Shown: positions 1-10,602, counted from the first letter of the stretch. The stretch: DNA of 64,000 nucleotides from Agapanthus africanus (GCA_030015575.1 JASDDO010000016.1:455404141-455468140); one strand, 5' to 3'. Program-made: numbers and translations. Notes: a model not told the origin generated them from the letters alone.

Positions 1-1172
1 CGTTCCCTGATAGTGCGAACTACATCTACAGTCGCCACTATCATCTCAGGTCCAAGGAGTTCCCTATCTCCAATGTCGTCCCAACTTAATAGTGAATGGC
101 ACTTTCTTCCATAAAGAGCTGCAAATGGTGCTATTCCAATACTCGCTTGGTAGCTGTTGTTGTATGAAAACTCCACAAGATATAGGTGATCTTCCCACAA
201 TCCTCCGAAGTCCAGCATACAAACTCTTACCATATCTTCAAGGATCTGAATTGTTTGCTCATACTGACCATCTGTTTGTGGATGATAAGCTGTGTTAAAG
301 TTCAGACTCGTTCCCAAGACAGCTTGCAGACTCTTCCAAAATTATGATCGAAATCTGGTGTCACGATCGGAGACAATGCAAACCGGTACTCCATAGAATC
401 TCATGATCTCCTGCATGAGTTCATGGGTATCAGAAATAGTACAATATGAAGAGTTAAATCTTACTTAGATTCAAACTTACTTCCATGTACTTCTTTGCTA
501 GTGTCTTAGTAGATTGGCCAACTCGAAATGTGATGAAGTGAGCCGACTTTGTGAGGCGATTCACAATAACCCATACTGCATCATTACCTTTTATGCTGCG
601 AGGAAGAGCAGTCATAAAATCCATGGTAATATGTTGCCACTTCCATTCTGGGATAGGTAACGGTTGAAGTAAACCAGCAGTCCTGTGATGTTCAGCTTTC
701 ACTTGCTGACACACCAAACATTTGGCGATGCTTCTGGCTACTTCATGCTTCATTCCATGCCACTAGTAATGTTAACGTAGATCTTTGTACCTCTTTGTAC
801 CACCAGGGTGTACTGAGTATGGGGAGCTGTGAGCTTCTTTCATCAATTCTTCCCGAACAGGACCTTGTGGTACACACAATCTACTTCCGTATCTCAAAGA
901 TCCGTCTTCGTGGATGATGAAGTCCGTTCTAAGTCCACTTTCTACTTTTTCTCTGATCTTTTGCAACTTGACATCACTTGCTTGAGCTGCTTTAATCTGA
1001 TTGACATTTGTAGACTGAACTTGTAAGTTCATCAAACTTGAAGCGTTACCTGGCAAGACCACTTCTATCTCCATCTGATGCAAATCTTGCTGTAGCTTCC
1101 ACTGTGCGGTGAGATTCATTGATAGTGGTTGACAACTAAGTGCATCAGGTACCACATTCACCTTCTCTAGAT
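1..1172 (-). mobile_element. Tekay-type chromovirus fragment (Ty3/gypsy), oldest layer
   Basis: Remnant of the element that received the other insertions. It holds the end of RNase H, the integrase zinc-binding region and the integrase core, all on the minus strand. No LTR of this element lies in the window; the 5' part was separated by the insertion of element B at 1173, where the coding frame runs right up to the LTR end. Assignment to the Tekay/Del lineage rests on the recognisable HPGGTK, LLQPLPIPEWKW and YGRKC blocks and is an inference from memory of that family. Confidence 0.85.
1..1172 (-). pseudogene. RNase H end and integrase of a Tekay-like pol, broken
   Basis: Read from 1172 downward, the frame has NVVPDALS (the end of RNase H), then HPGGTKRYKDLR and CLVCQQVK, the H2C2 zinc-binding region of integrase, then the core with HITMDFMTALP, SDRDTRF, NTAYHPQTDGQ and YGRKC. 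The catalytic Asp residues and the NTAYHPQTDGQ block are visible. Integrase would cut host DNA and join the cDNA ends in the nucleus. Breaks: two stop codons near 755-775, one near 327, and a 70-bp intron-like interruption at 411-480. The frame continues off the left edge of the window. Family is clear; the fragment is certainly not functional as it stands. Confidence 0.88.
411..480 (-). other. Intron-like 70-bp insertion in the integrase frame
   Basis: On the minus strand the coding sequence ...TACATGGAA is followed by GTAAGT (475-480) and resumes after CATGCAG (411-417) with GAGATCATG. Removing the 70 bases restores the expected integrase block between the TK-L-A-K-K-Y and Y-G-V-P motifs in phase. 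The segment is AT-rich and has a CTGAT branch-like word. It could be a true intron, an insertion that happens to be removable, or chance. Confidence 0.5.
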
Positions 1173-2204
1173 TGTTTACCGCGAAAAGACGCGACCGGGA
1201 CGTTAGGACGTCTGGCCTGAATTTTGGGGGCAGATGCTATTTGGGTTTATCCGTTCACCTCTCCGAAGATGCCAAGTTGATTTATGGCACCGTGTATCGG
1301 AGGTTTGAACGGATGCGGCCGTTGTAGCAGACTTCGTCAGATTCCCCCTCGTTTGTGAGGGGTTTTGATTGTAGAGACATTCTTCCCTGCGCGCAAGCCC
1401 CTGCAGTTAATTACGTTACCGCATCGCGATAACCACTTTCTCCTGCTCCATAAGGTCACTTCGTGTCATGTGTATTTGTTTTATTTTTGGTTGCCCGTGG
1501 ATTGTATACGGAGACTAATTTATGTTGTCGCCCGTAGGGCGTGGATTAGTCCAAATCCGTATATTCTTAGATTTGGGTTTGGGTTGATTTAAGGATCGTT
1601 AATCTCGTTTGAGATTAAGATCAACATAAATGTTTGTTGAGGATACGTTAGTCCAATTTTAGACTAAGATCTACTCAACAGGATTTTGGGATCATTCAGA
1701 CCCAACAAAAGAGCATTTGGGCTCCATTGTTTTAGTTTAAGGACGTTACGGTCCGTTGTTAGTTTAAAGACGTTGTGGTCCATAGCGAGTTTAAGGGCGT
1801 TGCAGTCCATAGGGATGTGCCCGTCAATTTGGGAGTGCACCAAAGAGTTGTTGGTTATCGGGACCCACCACCTCTCTGAAGATGTTGAAGAATTACAACG
1901 ACATGTATCAGAGATGTGAGGAGATGTACCCTTGAACCAATGTCCGTTGGAAGATCAGTAGTCGTGTTTGGCACTATGACCAATTTGTAAAATGATGAGC
2001 GCATAGGCTCGGCTGATCTGAATTAGGGATTTTTGGTCAACTTGGGCTCAGCCCATTCAACCTTTGAATAAAGTGTTAAACACTTGTTTGGGCTCAGTCC
2101 TTTTTCTGTGCGAACAATGCTAGGCATTGATATGGGTTCTGACGCTCACCCTTTACTTTTATTTTCCCCTTTTTTGTTTTTTATAGAGGGTTAAACACTT
2201 TTTA

Positions 2205-2472
2205 TAGCGCCCACGTGCGGAGCACATGAGGCGCTTGGCGCTGAGCGCCAACCACTGAGTGCTAGGCACTCCTTATTAAGCAGTGCCTACGTGATGGGCA
2301 CGTGAGGCGCTTGGCGCTGAGCGCCAATCATTGAGTGCTAAGCACTCTTTATTGAGCAGCGCTCAAGTGATGGGCACGTGAGGCGCTTGGCGCTGAGCAC
2401 CCACCATTGAGTGATAAGCACTCTTTATTGAGCAGCGCCCACGTGAGGGGCATGTGAGGTGCTTGGCGCTGG
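2205..2472. repeat. 76-bp tandem repeat, about 3.5 units, inside LTR B
   Basis: The word GAGGCGCTTGGCGCTGAG recurs at 2228, 2304 and 2380, and as GAGGTGCTTGGCGCTGG at 2456: an exact 76-bp period. Each unit holds palindromic words such as TTGGCGCTGAGCGCCAA and GAGTGCTAAGCACTC and a CACGTG-type pair. The array lies in the transcribed R-U5 part of the LTR. Single related words recur at 3180-3290, where a second, shorter duplication is seen. Confidence 0.9.
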
Positions 2473-2797
2473 TTTTTCTTCGTGTATTATGTTCTGAAGA
2501 GTTCAATTCTTTGTTCTTTTCTGGATCTTTGATCCCCAAGAGCAAGTTCATCCCCATGAGAATTAAATTCTCATTTATGGGAGACTTGTCTCATGGATCT
2601 CAGATCCATAGAAAGAATTAAGTTCTATAATAAAGGTTAGACCCTTGGCTATGCAGATGAGATGCTCTGATCTCTATTATTATTTTTATTTATCTCGAAG
2701 AGAGGTATTCTTCTTTCTCCCTTTTTGAAGCTTTCTGCTTTGTTTTTCTCGAAGCTTATGGGGGGTTTCCCTGTACAAGACTTGAAGTCTTGGGTCC

Positions 2798-2805
2798 TTT
2801 ATATA
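2798..2805 (-). promoter_or_regulatory. Probable TATA box of LTR B
   Basis: TATATAAA on the minus strand, about 530 bp inside the 5' end of the LTR, at the same relative place as TATAAATA in LTRs C and D. It would drive the gag-pol RNA in the intact 5' LTR copy. No transcript evidence is available. Confidence 0.5.
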
Positions 2806-3336
2806 GTAGAGGCACATCTGTTGATTTAGTTAAAGAATTCTCTCGTTGAGAGATTCTGATTGATTTGGATATTTTATCCACCGTTGGATCTTTGATCCAA
2901 GAACTTCTGTTTTACAGAAGATATCTTTCTTGTTTTTAACAAGAGTAGGGAAATATTTTCCCATACAGAATTTTTCTGTATATATGGGTGATTTTTAATC
3001 ACCATTGGATTTTTAATCCAACGGCACTCTGTTTACAGAGGGTAATCTTTCTTGTTTAGAAAGATTTGAGAACTATTCCTCAACAGAATTTAATTCTGTA
3101 TTTTGATGATTTATCATCTCCGTTGGATCTTTGATCCAATGGCTCTGTTTAACAGAGAGATTTTAGTTCTGGCACTGGTGCCCTCGTGCGAGGCACGTGA
3201 GGCGCTGCCTCAGAGTTTTTAACTCTTGGCGTTGGCGCTCTCGTGCAAGGCACGTGAGGCGTTGCCTCAGAGTTTTTAACTCTTGGCGCTGCCTTTCAAA
3301 TTTTGAACAGAGCTTTCCTCTTTTATTGGGAAAACA

Positions 3337-3348
3337 AATGCCCCCCAC
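3337..3348 (-). other. Polypurine tract of element B
   Basis: On the minus strand GTGGGGGGCATT directly precedes the LTR start TGTTTTCCC. It would be the plus-strand primer in reverse transcription. The same tract abuts the 3' LTR of C (54561-54572). This fixes the antisense PMD gene as lying inside the element, upstream of the 3' LTR. Confidence 0.85.
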
Positions 3349-3438
3349 CGTTGCGCTCACGTGGCTCACACGTGAGTACAGCAGTGGCCTCCTTTCCACC
3401 GTTGGATTTTCTTGGAAGTTGGATCGACTTCCTGTGCC

Positions 3439-3446
3439 TATAAGTA
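3439..3446 (+). promoter_or_regulatory. Candidate TATA box of the antisense PMD gene in B
   Basis: CTATAAGTAG, on the plus strand, 103 bp from the LTR end. In element C, TATAAATG sits 115 bp from its LTR end in the same setting. Both follow a CACGTG-type pair and a CCGTTGGAT block. Shared position in two diverged copies supports a real promoter, but this is inferred. Confidence 0.55.
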
Positions 3447-3449
3447 GGG

Positions 3450-4123
3450 CCTTTGGCCCTTGAGATGATCGATGTTCATCTTCTCTTGTTCTTTTTTCTG
3501 AGAATTTAATTCTCCTTTCAGAGCTTAGATCTCTGCCCCAAAAAATCCCTTCTAAGGTTAGAACTCTGCCCAAAATTTGGTAAGGATCATAATCGAACCC
3601 TTTAATAGAGCTTTGCTCCTCTTAGATCGTAGATCATAAGATGTATTTTAGGGTTTCTTAACCCACTAATCTGAGCTTTGCTCATTTTCCATGAAGAACT
3701 CTTAGAGTTTATTTTGCAGATCTTAAAGATCTTAGGGTTTTATCCTGTTAAAAAGCTTTGCTTTTGAGGGTTCTGTTAGATTACGCTATCGTCTTTAGAG
3801 AGCATAACTCTTAGAACTTTTTGGGGAATTTTATTCCCTCTTAATTAGAGTTGACAGATGTGAAATATGTTTGCAGAGCACAGCTCTCGATGGGAGTTTA
3901 ACTCCTTAGCCCAATGAGATTTCTCATTAAATGAGAATTCTCTTAGGATTTCATTCTTAATGAATGACTGCCCCATCAATGAGGGGACGTCATGTTAATT
4001 TTCTGGGTCCCCCTTTTGTCCCTTTATTCTGCATTGCAGTGCAGTATAATTTTTAAGTACCAAGTGTCGGAGTTCAGAACATAGCGTTGATAACTAACCC
4101 TCGTCTCTCTTTGTGTAAGTATT
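3450..4123 (+). other. Leader of the antisense PMD gene in B, no coding region
   Basis: About 670 bp rich in short palindromes of the form arm-AATTTAATT-arm or arm-TTTAAC-arm (for example near 3500, 3830 and 3895) and in pyrimidine tracts. No reading frame of note. It may contain a leader intron, as the matching leader in C ends in a clear acceptor (TTTATTTCAG) just before the ATG. Nothing else recognised. Confidence 0.5.
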
Positions 4124-7100
4124 ATGGCTTCCGACTCTTCTTTCCCTTTTATACGTTCAGAGAGCGCCTTTACCGACGCGCCCGTGGATCGGGAAGTCTT
4201 CGTGCTTATTAAAGATCATGACCCGGAGCAGAAATCTCTTCACCTATAAGGGTCGTGGTACAATCAGATTATCTAGGGTCGGCGCAGTTTTTCTTGTGCG
4301 GTGCCCTCAGAGCTCATTTCAGCATATCATTACGCCGATTCGCCTCAAGTGAATTATGCTGTAGATGATGTCAACTGGACCTCGGAGGGTCGCCTTCAGC
4401 CTTCTATGGCATCAATACCCGTACAGCCACCGATGGCCTTGGATATTTTGGGGCGACGCATATGTCAAGGCGAGTCGTGCCCTTAGGGGCAAGTATATAT
4501 GATAGGTTTGACTCCTCGCCATTCAGCCGGCTACCTGCAGTGTGCTCGGTATATTCTGTCGACCAGGAAGTCACCGCTGCTGAAGCTCGGGTTGTATCCT
4601 GCGTTTTATGCGTCCCTTTTTCAATATTTGCACCTCATGTATGGTGGGTCAAGGCTTTCCTGGAACAATGGAACATCCCGACCCAAACATTTTTTCTGTC
4701 GGACCGGGAGGTCTCTATTTCCTTGGAGGAATTTGCGGTAATTTCAGGCCTACCCGTCAGATGGGAACATTACGAGGAGATACTTCCCCCTGATGAGTAC
4801 ATGTTTGCCACCAAATGATTGGTTATGGGCCTTACTCCGGAGAATTCCATTCAACACCGGTTCCTGAGCCTAATCAAAGTGTTGAACATTTATGAGAGTC
4901 TGTTTTTGGAGTCTGGAGGGCACGGAGTTAGCTTCACCGATTTCATCGCCCACTTTCTTTGCCCTGAAGTCTTATCAAAACAAGCCGCAAAATTCGCCAA
5001 GCTTGACGACCCATTTGGTTTCGGTTTGGATAACCAGCCAACGGCGGAAGCGGATCAAAAAATTCTTTATTCCAGACACTCCGGTCGTCCCTTTTGCAGA
5101 ACTTGCTGCTTCAGACGTCGAGGAAAAGACGTTCTTTCTAGGGTTCATCGGCCTATGGTTGAGCTGGTTTGTGCTTCCGATGCACCCTCGCTACATGAGG
5201 CCGTCTGTTTTTTATCCAGCCCACCGCATGGTTGCAGGGACGCGTGTAGCCGTTGGGATTGCAGGGCTAGCTCATCTATATCACGGCCTGAGGTTAGCGG
5301 CAAATACTACTCAGCCAGGAGTAAAATATGTACATCTTCCGTTGCACTACTTCACGTCCTGGGTCGAGATGCACATGCTGGGTGCTTTCGGAGTCCACAA
5401 ACGACCCCGCTTCTACGATAGCTACAACTTTCCCTGGGTCATGTTCCTAGTTGACGATTCTACAGTAGATCCGTCGCAGCGAGAGGCTCGATGTTTGGTC
5501 CTTCGCCCGCGTATGGTCTGGGATAGTATGACTTTTGTCGATAGAGTCTTAACTATCGGCAAGGAATATACCAAGGCAGTGCAACCGCTGCGTGATACTT
5601 TCAAAGACGGGTCTCCTACGTTGAAGGCTCGGGAGATCCTGCACTTGTATTCAATTAGGCCAGGCTTTTTAGTGTTCAGGAAAAATGCCTCGGCACTGTT
5701 CATGAGGTATAACCAGCACCGTTTCGCTCAGCAATCGGGTTACAATCAGGGTGTTCCCCTTGAGGTATTCTTAGCCGAGCCGACCGCTACAGAAGAGGGT
5801 ATTCGCAGTGCACTGCACCACTTTATGCGACTAAATACGGAGTCCAACTTTCTCATCAACGAGCCAAGCTATGTGCCGAAAGCTTCGAACGCTTACGTGG
5901 CGTGGTATCAGCATGCGACGAGTGCTGTTATCAGAGAAGAAAGGCGGCTATTACTTGATCATAAGGATGTTGTCAGAGCGGGTAACCCAGCGGTCCCTCT
6001 AAAGTGACGAACCGCCGTTCGTCCCTCCTTAAGAGAAGTCACTACGGTTATGGTCCTGCGCCCCTTCCCTGAGAAGTCTCAACCCAGTGTTCCCGTAACT
6101 GCGGTAGCCGCGGCGTCCCCAGATCCTGGTGCTGGTACGGAAATCGGGACCCGTCGCCCAAAAATGCCTGTCAAGCGCAAAATCTTTTCATCGGCCGCCG
6201 GTGTCCGCTCGCAGAAAAAGAAGAAATCGCTATTCTCTGCCGATGTTATATTTTTCCAGGAGCCACATGCTTCCTACAGCGAGGGCTTGTGTGAATATGG
6301 TACCAACGAGGGTTTGTTTGACAAGACTGCGACCGACACTGATCTTCAGGCTGCCCTTGCAGCTTCCGAGCGACTGGTCGCGAGGAAGCGGCGTTGATCA
6401 CTATCGCGAAGTCAGGTACACTTCAGTTGTATTCTTCTGTGTCTATACCTTTCTTGTTATTATGCTTTTACTAACGCTCTTTTCTTCAACAGGTATTTTT
6501 GCCAAAGAGGCTCTCACGGCTTCCCTCAAGACGTTCGAGGAGGAAGAGAGACTCCGCGCTTCTTTGGGTCTTGGTATAAGTTGCTTCATTACACCTTTAT
6601 TCTTTTTCTTCGCACTCTGACCCACTCTTTCACCTTATTGTAAGGATTACCTCAACTCAGGTTATTCCAAGTGCAGTGCCGATCCCGAGTGACGATGCAG
6701 CAAAACTTCTAGAGCCAGCTCATGTGGCCATGACCCTCCTAAAGTCACCGCAAGAGGCTTTCCTGAAGAAGCAGACGATGGACGCCATAGCGGCTCCAGA
6801 GGCAAAGCTCAATTTGGACAACGACGTCCTCTTGTCAGAAGTCTTGAGGAGGTCATCTCTCACCGCCCAGACCGAAAGGAAGCGCAGGAAGCACACAACG
6901 AGGGAACGCGATGCCGTTTTGGCCGTAGGTGCAAGCTCAAGCAGTATTCCGCTTGCTGATACTCCTTCGGCGGATGTTCCCTCTGCCCTGTCTACCGCCC
7001 ATAGATAGGTTGCACGCGCAGCTCGGGAAGAAACTGAAAAGTTGCTCCAAGGTAACGTAACTCCCAGTATTTTATTAGAATTTGGTCCACAAATTCTGAC

Positions 7101-8712
7101 ATGCTCATTTTCTTTCACGCAGGGCCGAGTCCTGGCGATGGTATGGCAGGTGAAACGTTGACGATTACAGAGCCCGAAGTGGCTACTTTTTCTCAGGAAT
7201 ATGGGACTGTCCAGACCGCTGCTCTTTCTCCCTATGGCTCCTTAGTGTCGGCGGGCGTCGCAAGTATTACGACGGCCCTCATCGAGTCAGGGGATGAAGC
7301 TATGGGCGCGGAATCTATTCCACCGAGAGAGAGTTAAGAAGCCGTTACACCTGGTGACGCCTCCGTCGTAGTTTTGGTCGACGATCCATCAGGTAGTCCT
7401 TGGATTATTGTTTTCGAGTTTTCAATCCTGTTCATCCATTCTGATGATATCTCGTTTCTCTTGAGTATAGGCGTGGTGAACCCTGAGGCTATGCCGTCTG
7501 AAGAAGTGTCGTTGGTCGCTGCTCTGACGGTCGCTGTCCCCTCGCCTTCTTCTGTGCCCCCTCAAATCTTAGAAGGTATGGGTTTCTCACTTATTTATTT
7601 CATTGTGGATACAATCCTCCTTGTATTGACTGTATATTGTCGCAACTCTGCAGGAGTCCTTTTCCACCATTTATACCAGGCGTTGAACCTGCATTTTTCC
7701 TTTCGGTCGGAAATCGTTCCACCTTCTGGTATTGGTTAGTATATTCTTCAGCTAATGTTCCCCCTTCTGGTATTGGTTAGTATATTCTTCATCTAATGTT
7801 CCCCTTCCTTTTATGGATAGACGTATTGTTGCTAAGTCTTCTTTATATTGATCATAGCGTCACGGGTTGGAGGAGAAGACGAAAGAATGGCCGTGCCTCC
7901 GGCACTCCCCATCCTGCCGCCTGTCACAGCCAGTATAATAGACTTCATCCCTCATGTGTTTTCTTCATCTTCCGAGTCAATATTTGACCATAATTTATTT
8001 TGCAGCAATTACACCGGCTCCATCTCCTTTTGAGTCTTGCATTCCAATGCCCGCAGGACCCTTCGCTAAACGCATATCTTCCAGGGGCGCCGTAAATAGT
8101 CGGCAAATGTTGAGCGAATTTATCGAAGATCTCGATACCAAGGCCCTCAGTTATGCTACGGATTTTGCCGTTGAAGTCAATACAATGCTGGCGACACTCG
8201 TGAACTTCCATGATGAAGATCTCGTCGGCTCTTGGGTTGATTACTGCAGAAATATTGAGGCTTGCCTACACGAGATTGAGCTCAAGCGTCTCGCTCCTGA
8301 GGTGTTTGCTTCGAACTCCCAAAGGGATGCGTGGGTCGAGCATAGTGTTCCTTTCATTCGCCATTTTGAATAAGAGGCGACCCTGAGATGAAAGGAACAT
8401 GAGGTGGCTTCCAGCGAATCTGTCCGATTGCGCGCCCAGGTTGAAGCGAATGCTGCGCAGCTAAAAGCTGTTTTCGACAACCTCCAGCGATGTATCTCAG
8501 ATGGGTTAACGCTTAGGCGGATGCTTGACTTCACCGAACGGGTCATGCAAGACTGCGAAGCTGCCATGCTAGAAACAGATGAAAAGCTTTCGTCCTGTTT
8601 GCGGAAACGGACTCAAGTTGAAGCGGAGTTGGCCGCGATAACCGACCATGAGAAAGGATTGAGAGGAGCACGCGAGCGGCTTGCTGGTTTGCTAAAGATG
8701 CCTCCTCCTTAA
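4124..8712 (+). pseudogene. Antisense plant mobile domain (PMD) gene of element B, broken
   Basis: The start ATG at 4124 (MASDSSFPFIRSES) aligns with that of the copy at 55526. The PMD core runs to about 6005, with motifs PHVWWVKAFLEQW, DREVSISLEEFAVISGLPV, DDPFGFGLD, WLSWFVLPM, LAHLYHGL, LHYFTSW and ALFMRYN. PMD proteins in plants are linked to silencing and meristem genes and are also found in transposons. After the core come a basic segment (KRKIF...KKKK, about 6170-6225), variable exons and a C-terminal coiled-coil region (8060-8712). Good intron borders: 6416-6493, 6574-6660, 7052-7122, 7393-7470 and 7576-7653 (71-87 bp each). Breaks: early stops at about 4238, 4274 and 4483, a frameshift near 5045-5060, and a stop at 6007. 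It lies antisense to gag-pol. PMD identity is confident; function is unknown. Confidence 0.85.
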
Positions 8713-8959
8713 TAACCGTCTTTGTGCCTTTTTTGTACCGACTGTAAACTTGTGATTCATGAATAACATGTATTCATTTTGATTCTTTTATGAAATGTAT
8801 CTTGTATTCACTTGAATTCATGGATAAAATACATATTTTATTTCATATTGGCATGCAACTCTGGCGATTGTGGCCCGTAGATAGTCCATCTTGACCTCCT
8901 TGCAGGGCAGCGATGCCTTAAGAAGCAGGTTCGGATTTGCCGCCTAAAACTTTTCAACT

Positions 8960-9370
8960 TTATGAGCCGTGAGGGTCTCATAAAAACTTTTCTCGCTACG
9001 AGTCATGAGAATCCCGTAGGTATATTTTCTCCTTAGGAGTCGTGAGGATTCCTAAGTGTATTTTCTCTTGAGACTCGTAAGGATCTCACAAGAGAATTTT
9101 CCCCCTTACAAGTCGAGAGGACTCGTAAGAGGTTTTTTTCCTCCTTGTCGATATTCAACTTTGGAGAGTGTGGCCCGTGGATAGTATACAATAGCCCATC
9201 TTGGACCTACTTGCAGGGCCCCAATGCTTAGAAAACAGGTTGATATCCCCATTGCCTAAGGCTTTTCCCTACGAGGCTAGACGAGTCGAGAAGTTCTCGC
9301 AGAAACATTGTTTTCCCTACGAGTCGAGACAAATCGAGAAGTTCTCGCAAGGATGTCCTAATGTCACAGT
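8960..9370. repeat. Array of about 26-bp hairpins with changing arms
   Basis: At least five units between 8963 and 9130, each an inverted repeat around a shared core like GTCGTGAGGATC: for example CTTAGGAG/TCCTAAG (9032-9056) and CTTACAAG/CTCGTAAG (9105-9129). Looser units continue to about 9350. The arms differ from unit to unit but stay complementary. The same array type occurs at 20945-21475, 51172-51352, 59865-60030 and 62485-63020. Confidence 0.75.
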
Positions 9371-9689
9371 TAACCTTTGCTGATAGAAGTCCGTTAGGGT
9401 CTGTGGTACTAGGGCTTTTATCTATCGTACAGTCGTGTTGGCCGATGTATTCCCCGATACGCAATCTTGTTGTTCGAGTAGCACCACGACTGTCGTGTCT
9501 CTGAACCCTTCGGGTGCTGGACAAGACGTCTTCAAGTAATCTTCCAGGTGATATTACCGTCGGAAGAGAAAGCGTTAGGGATATTCCATGCCACTTTTTT
9601 CTTGAGGTTAGGCTCAGTTTGGGAGCCCCGATGAGTCATGACCACTCCGCGCTGGTGTGGGATGATTTCCGATAGTCTTTCAGGTCTCA

Positions 9690-10165
9690 TTTGAGTTGTC
9701 GTCGAGACCCTGATGCTAGGGATCTTCCTTAGCTTCGTTTGTTGACATTGCGTCTGCAATATTGCGATGAATGCCGAGGTTGTCTCTGGGTTGTCTGTGA
9801 ACCGTCGAGTCTTGGAACTAGGGACATTTCCATAGCTCCGTTTGTCGATGCCGCGTCTGCATCCTGTTGGAGTGAGAAGAAACGTCGTCATTGATCTCTG
9901 GGCTGTCTGTGAACCGTCGAGACTTGGAACTGGGGACTTTGCCATGTCTCCGTTTTATTGACGTTGTGTCTGCTATACTGCGACGAATGTCGAGGTTGTC
10001 TCTAGGTTGTCTGTGAACCGTCGAGTCTTGGAACTAGGGACTTTGCCATGGTTCCATTTTTTTGACCCTGGGGTCGGTTGTTGACGTTGCGTCTGCATCC
10101 TGCTGTAATGAGAAAGAACGCCGTGGTGATCACTAGGCTGTAGATGTACCGTCAAGATTTGACTC
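9690..10165. repeat. Tandem array of 105-120-bp units in spacer B
   Basis: CTGTGAACCGTCGAG recurs at 9795, 9906 (one base out) and 10011, each followed by a TTGGAACTAGGGAC-like word, and TTGACGTTGCGTCTGC-like words recur between them. About four diverged units. Element C has only about one unit of this kind (61850-61980) and instead a 117-bp array of different sequence. Confidence 0.75.
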
Positions 10166-10211
10166 TCCCTTTTGACAAGGCTTGGTGGGAAAATGTGGTT
10201 CCCTTTTCGTT

Positions 10212-10545
10212 TTTGCCCATGGATTGTATACAGGGGTGGATGTAGACTCACCTGCAGGGCATAAGTTTCATCATTTTTTTTCGTTCCGCGATGCTCTATC
10301 ATTTCAGCTTTTTTATATCGCGAAAGTCGCGATTGCCCATTCATTTCGGATTTTTTATCGCCGTGTCCAATCATTTCGGCTATTCTTTTCTTTTTACACG
10401 TTGTATTTTATTGCGAGTTGTCCAAACATTTCGGCTGTTTTTATATGCATATATTTTGCTCGCTGATTTTTATTGCGAGTTGCCCCATCATTTCGGCTAT
10501 TTCATATGCATTTTTCGCTTGCTGATTTTTATTGCAAGTATGGAA
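10212..10545. repeat. Dispersed module and CATTTCGGCTATTT repeats in spacer B
   Basis: Opens with a copy of the GCCC...TGGATTGTATAC...CTGCAGGGC module (10212-10262), then about six imperfect copies of CATTTCGGCTATTT spaced 40-60 bp, alternating with ATTGCGAGTTGCCC words. The same order is present in element C at 62029-62330, so it belongs to the family and is not local. Confidence 0.75.
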
Positions 10546-10602
10546 TTCGAGATCTAATACCAATCTTAGCATCAGCATCGCTGCGACTGGAATATTGCCG
10601 GG

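Larger units (their letters stand above)
1173..3336 (-). repeat. 3' LTR of element B (2164 bp)
   Basis: Outer end TGTTTACC (1173) and inner end GGGAAAACA (3336, read as TGTTTTCCC on the minus strand) match the ends of the LTRs of C and D. The inner end is followed at once by the purine tract. U3 is about 2810-3336 and R-U5 about 1173-2790. U5 near 1195-1600 is very like 51440-51830 (C) and 40910-41320 (D, opposite strand). The middle is packed with palindromic words and a 76-bp tandem array. The five bases left of it are TAGAT; the partner duplication would lie beyond the window. Confidence 0.88.
8713..10602. repeat. 3' spacer of element B, part 1, non-coding repeats
   Basis: Between the end of the PMD gene and the copia insertion. 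It contains PMD 3' end sequence with AT-rich poly(A)-like words (8755-8850), a hairpin array, a 105-120-bp tandem array, two copies of the GCCCGTGGATTGTATAC-type module (about 8870 and 9166) and another near 10212. Short open frames here on both strands follow the repeats and are not credible genes. Confidence 0.75.

Noticed and set aside
1686-1919. 77-residue frame in LTR B
   Set aside because: It reads through GGAC...GTCC repeats and lies in R-U5.
4124-8712. PMD gene as an ordinary host gene next to a retrotransposon
   Set aside because: Polypurine tract plus LTR end lie just upstream and the family 3' spacer just downstream, and the same layout recurs in element C.
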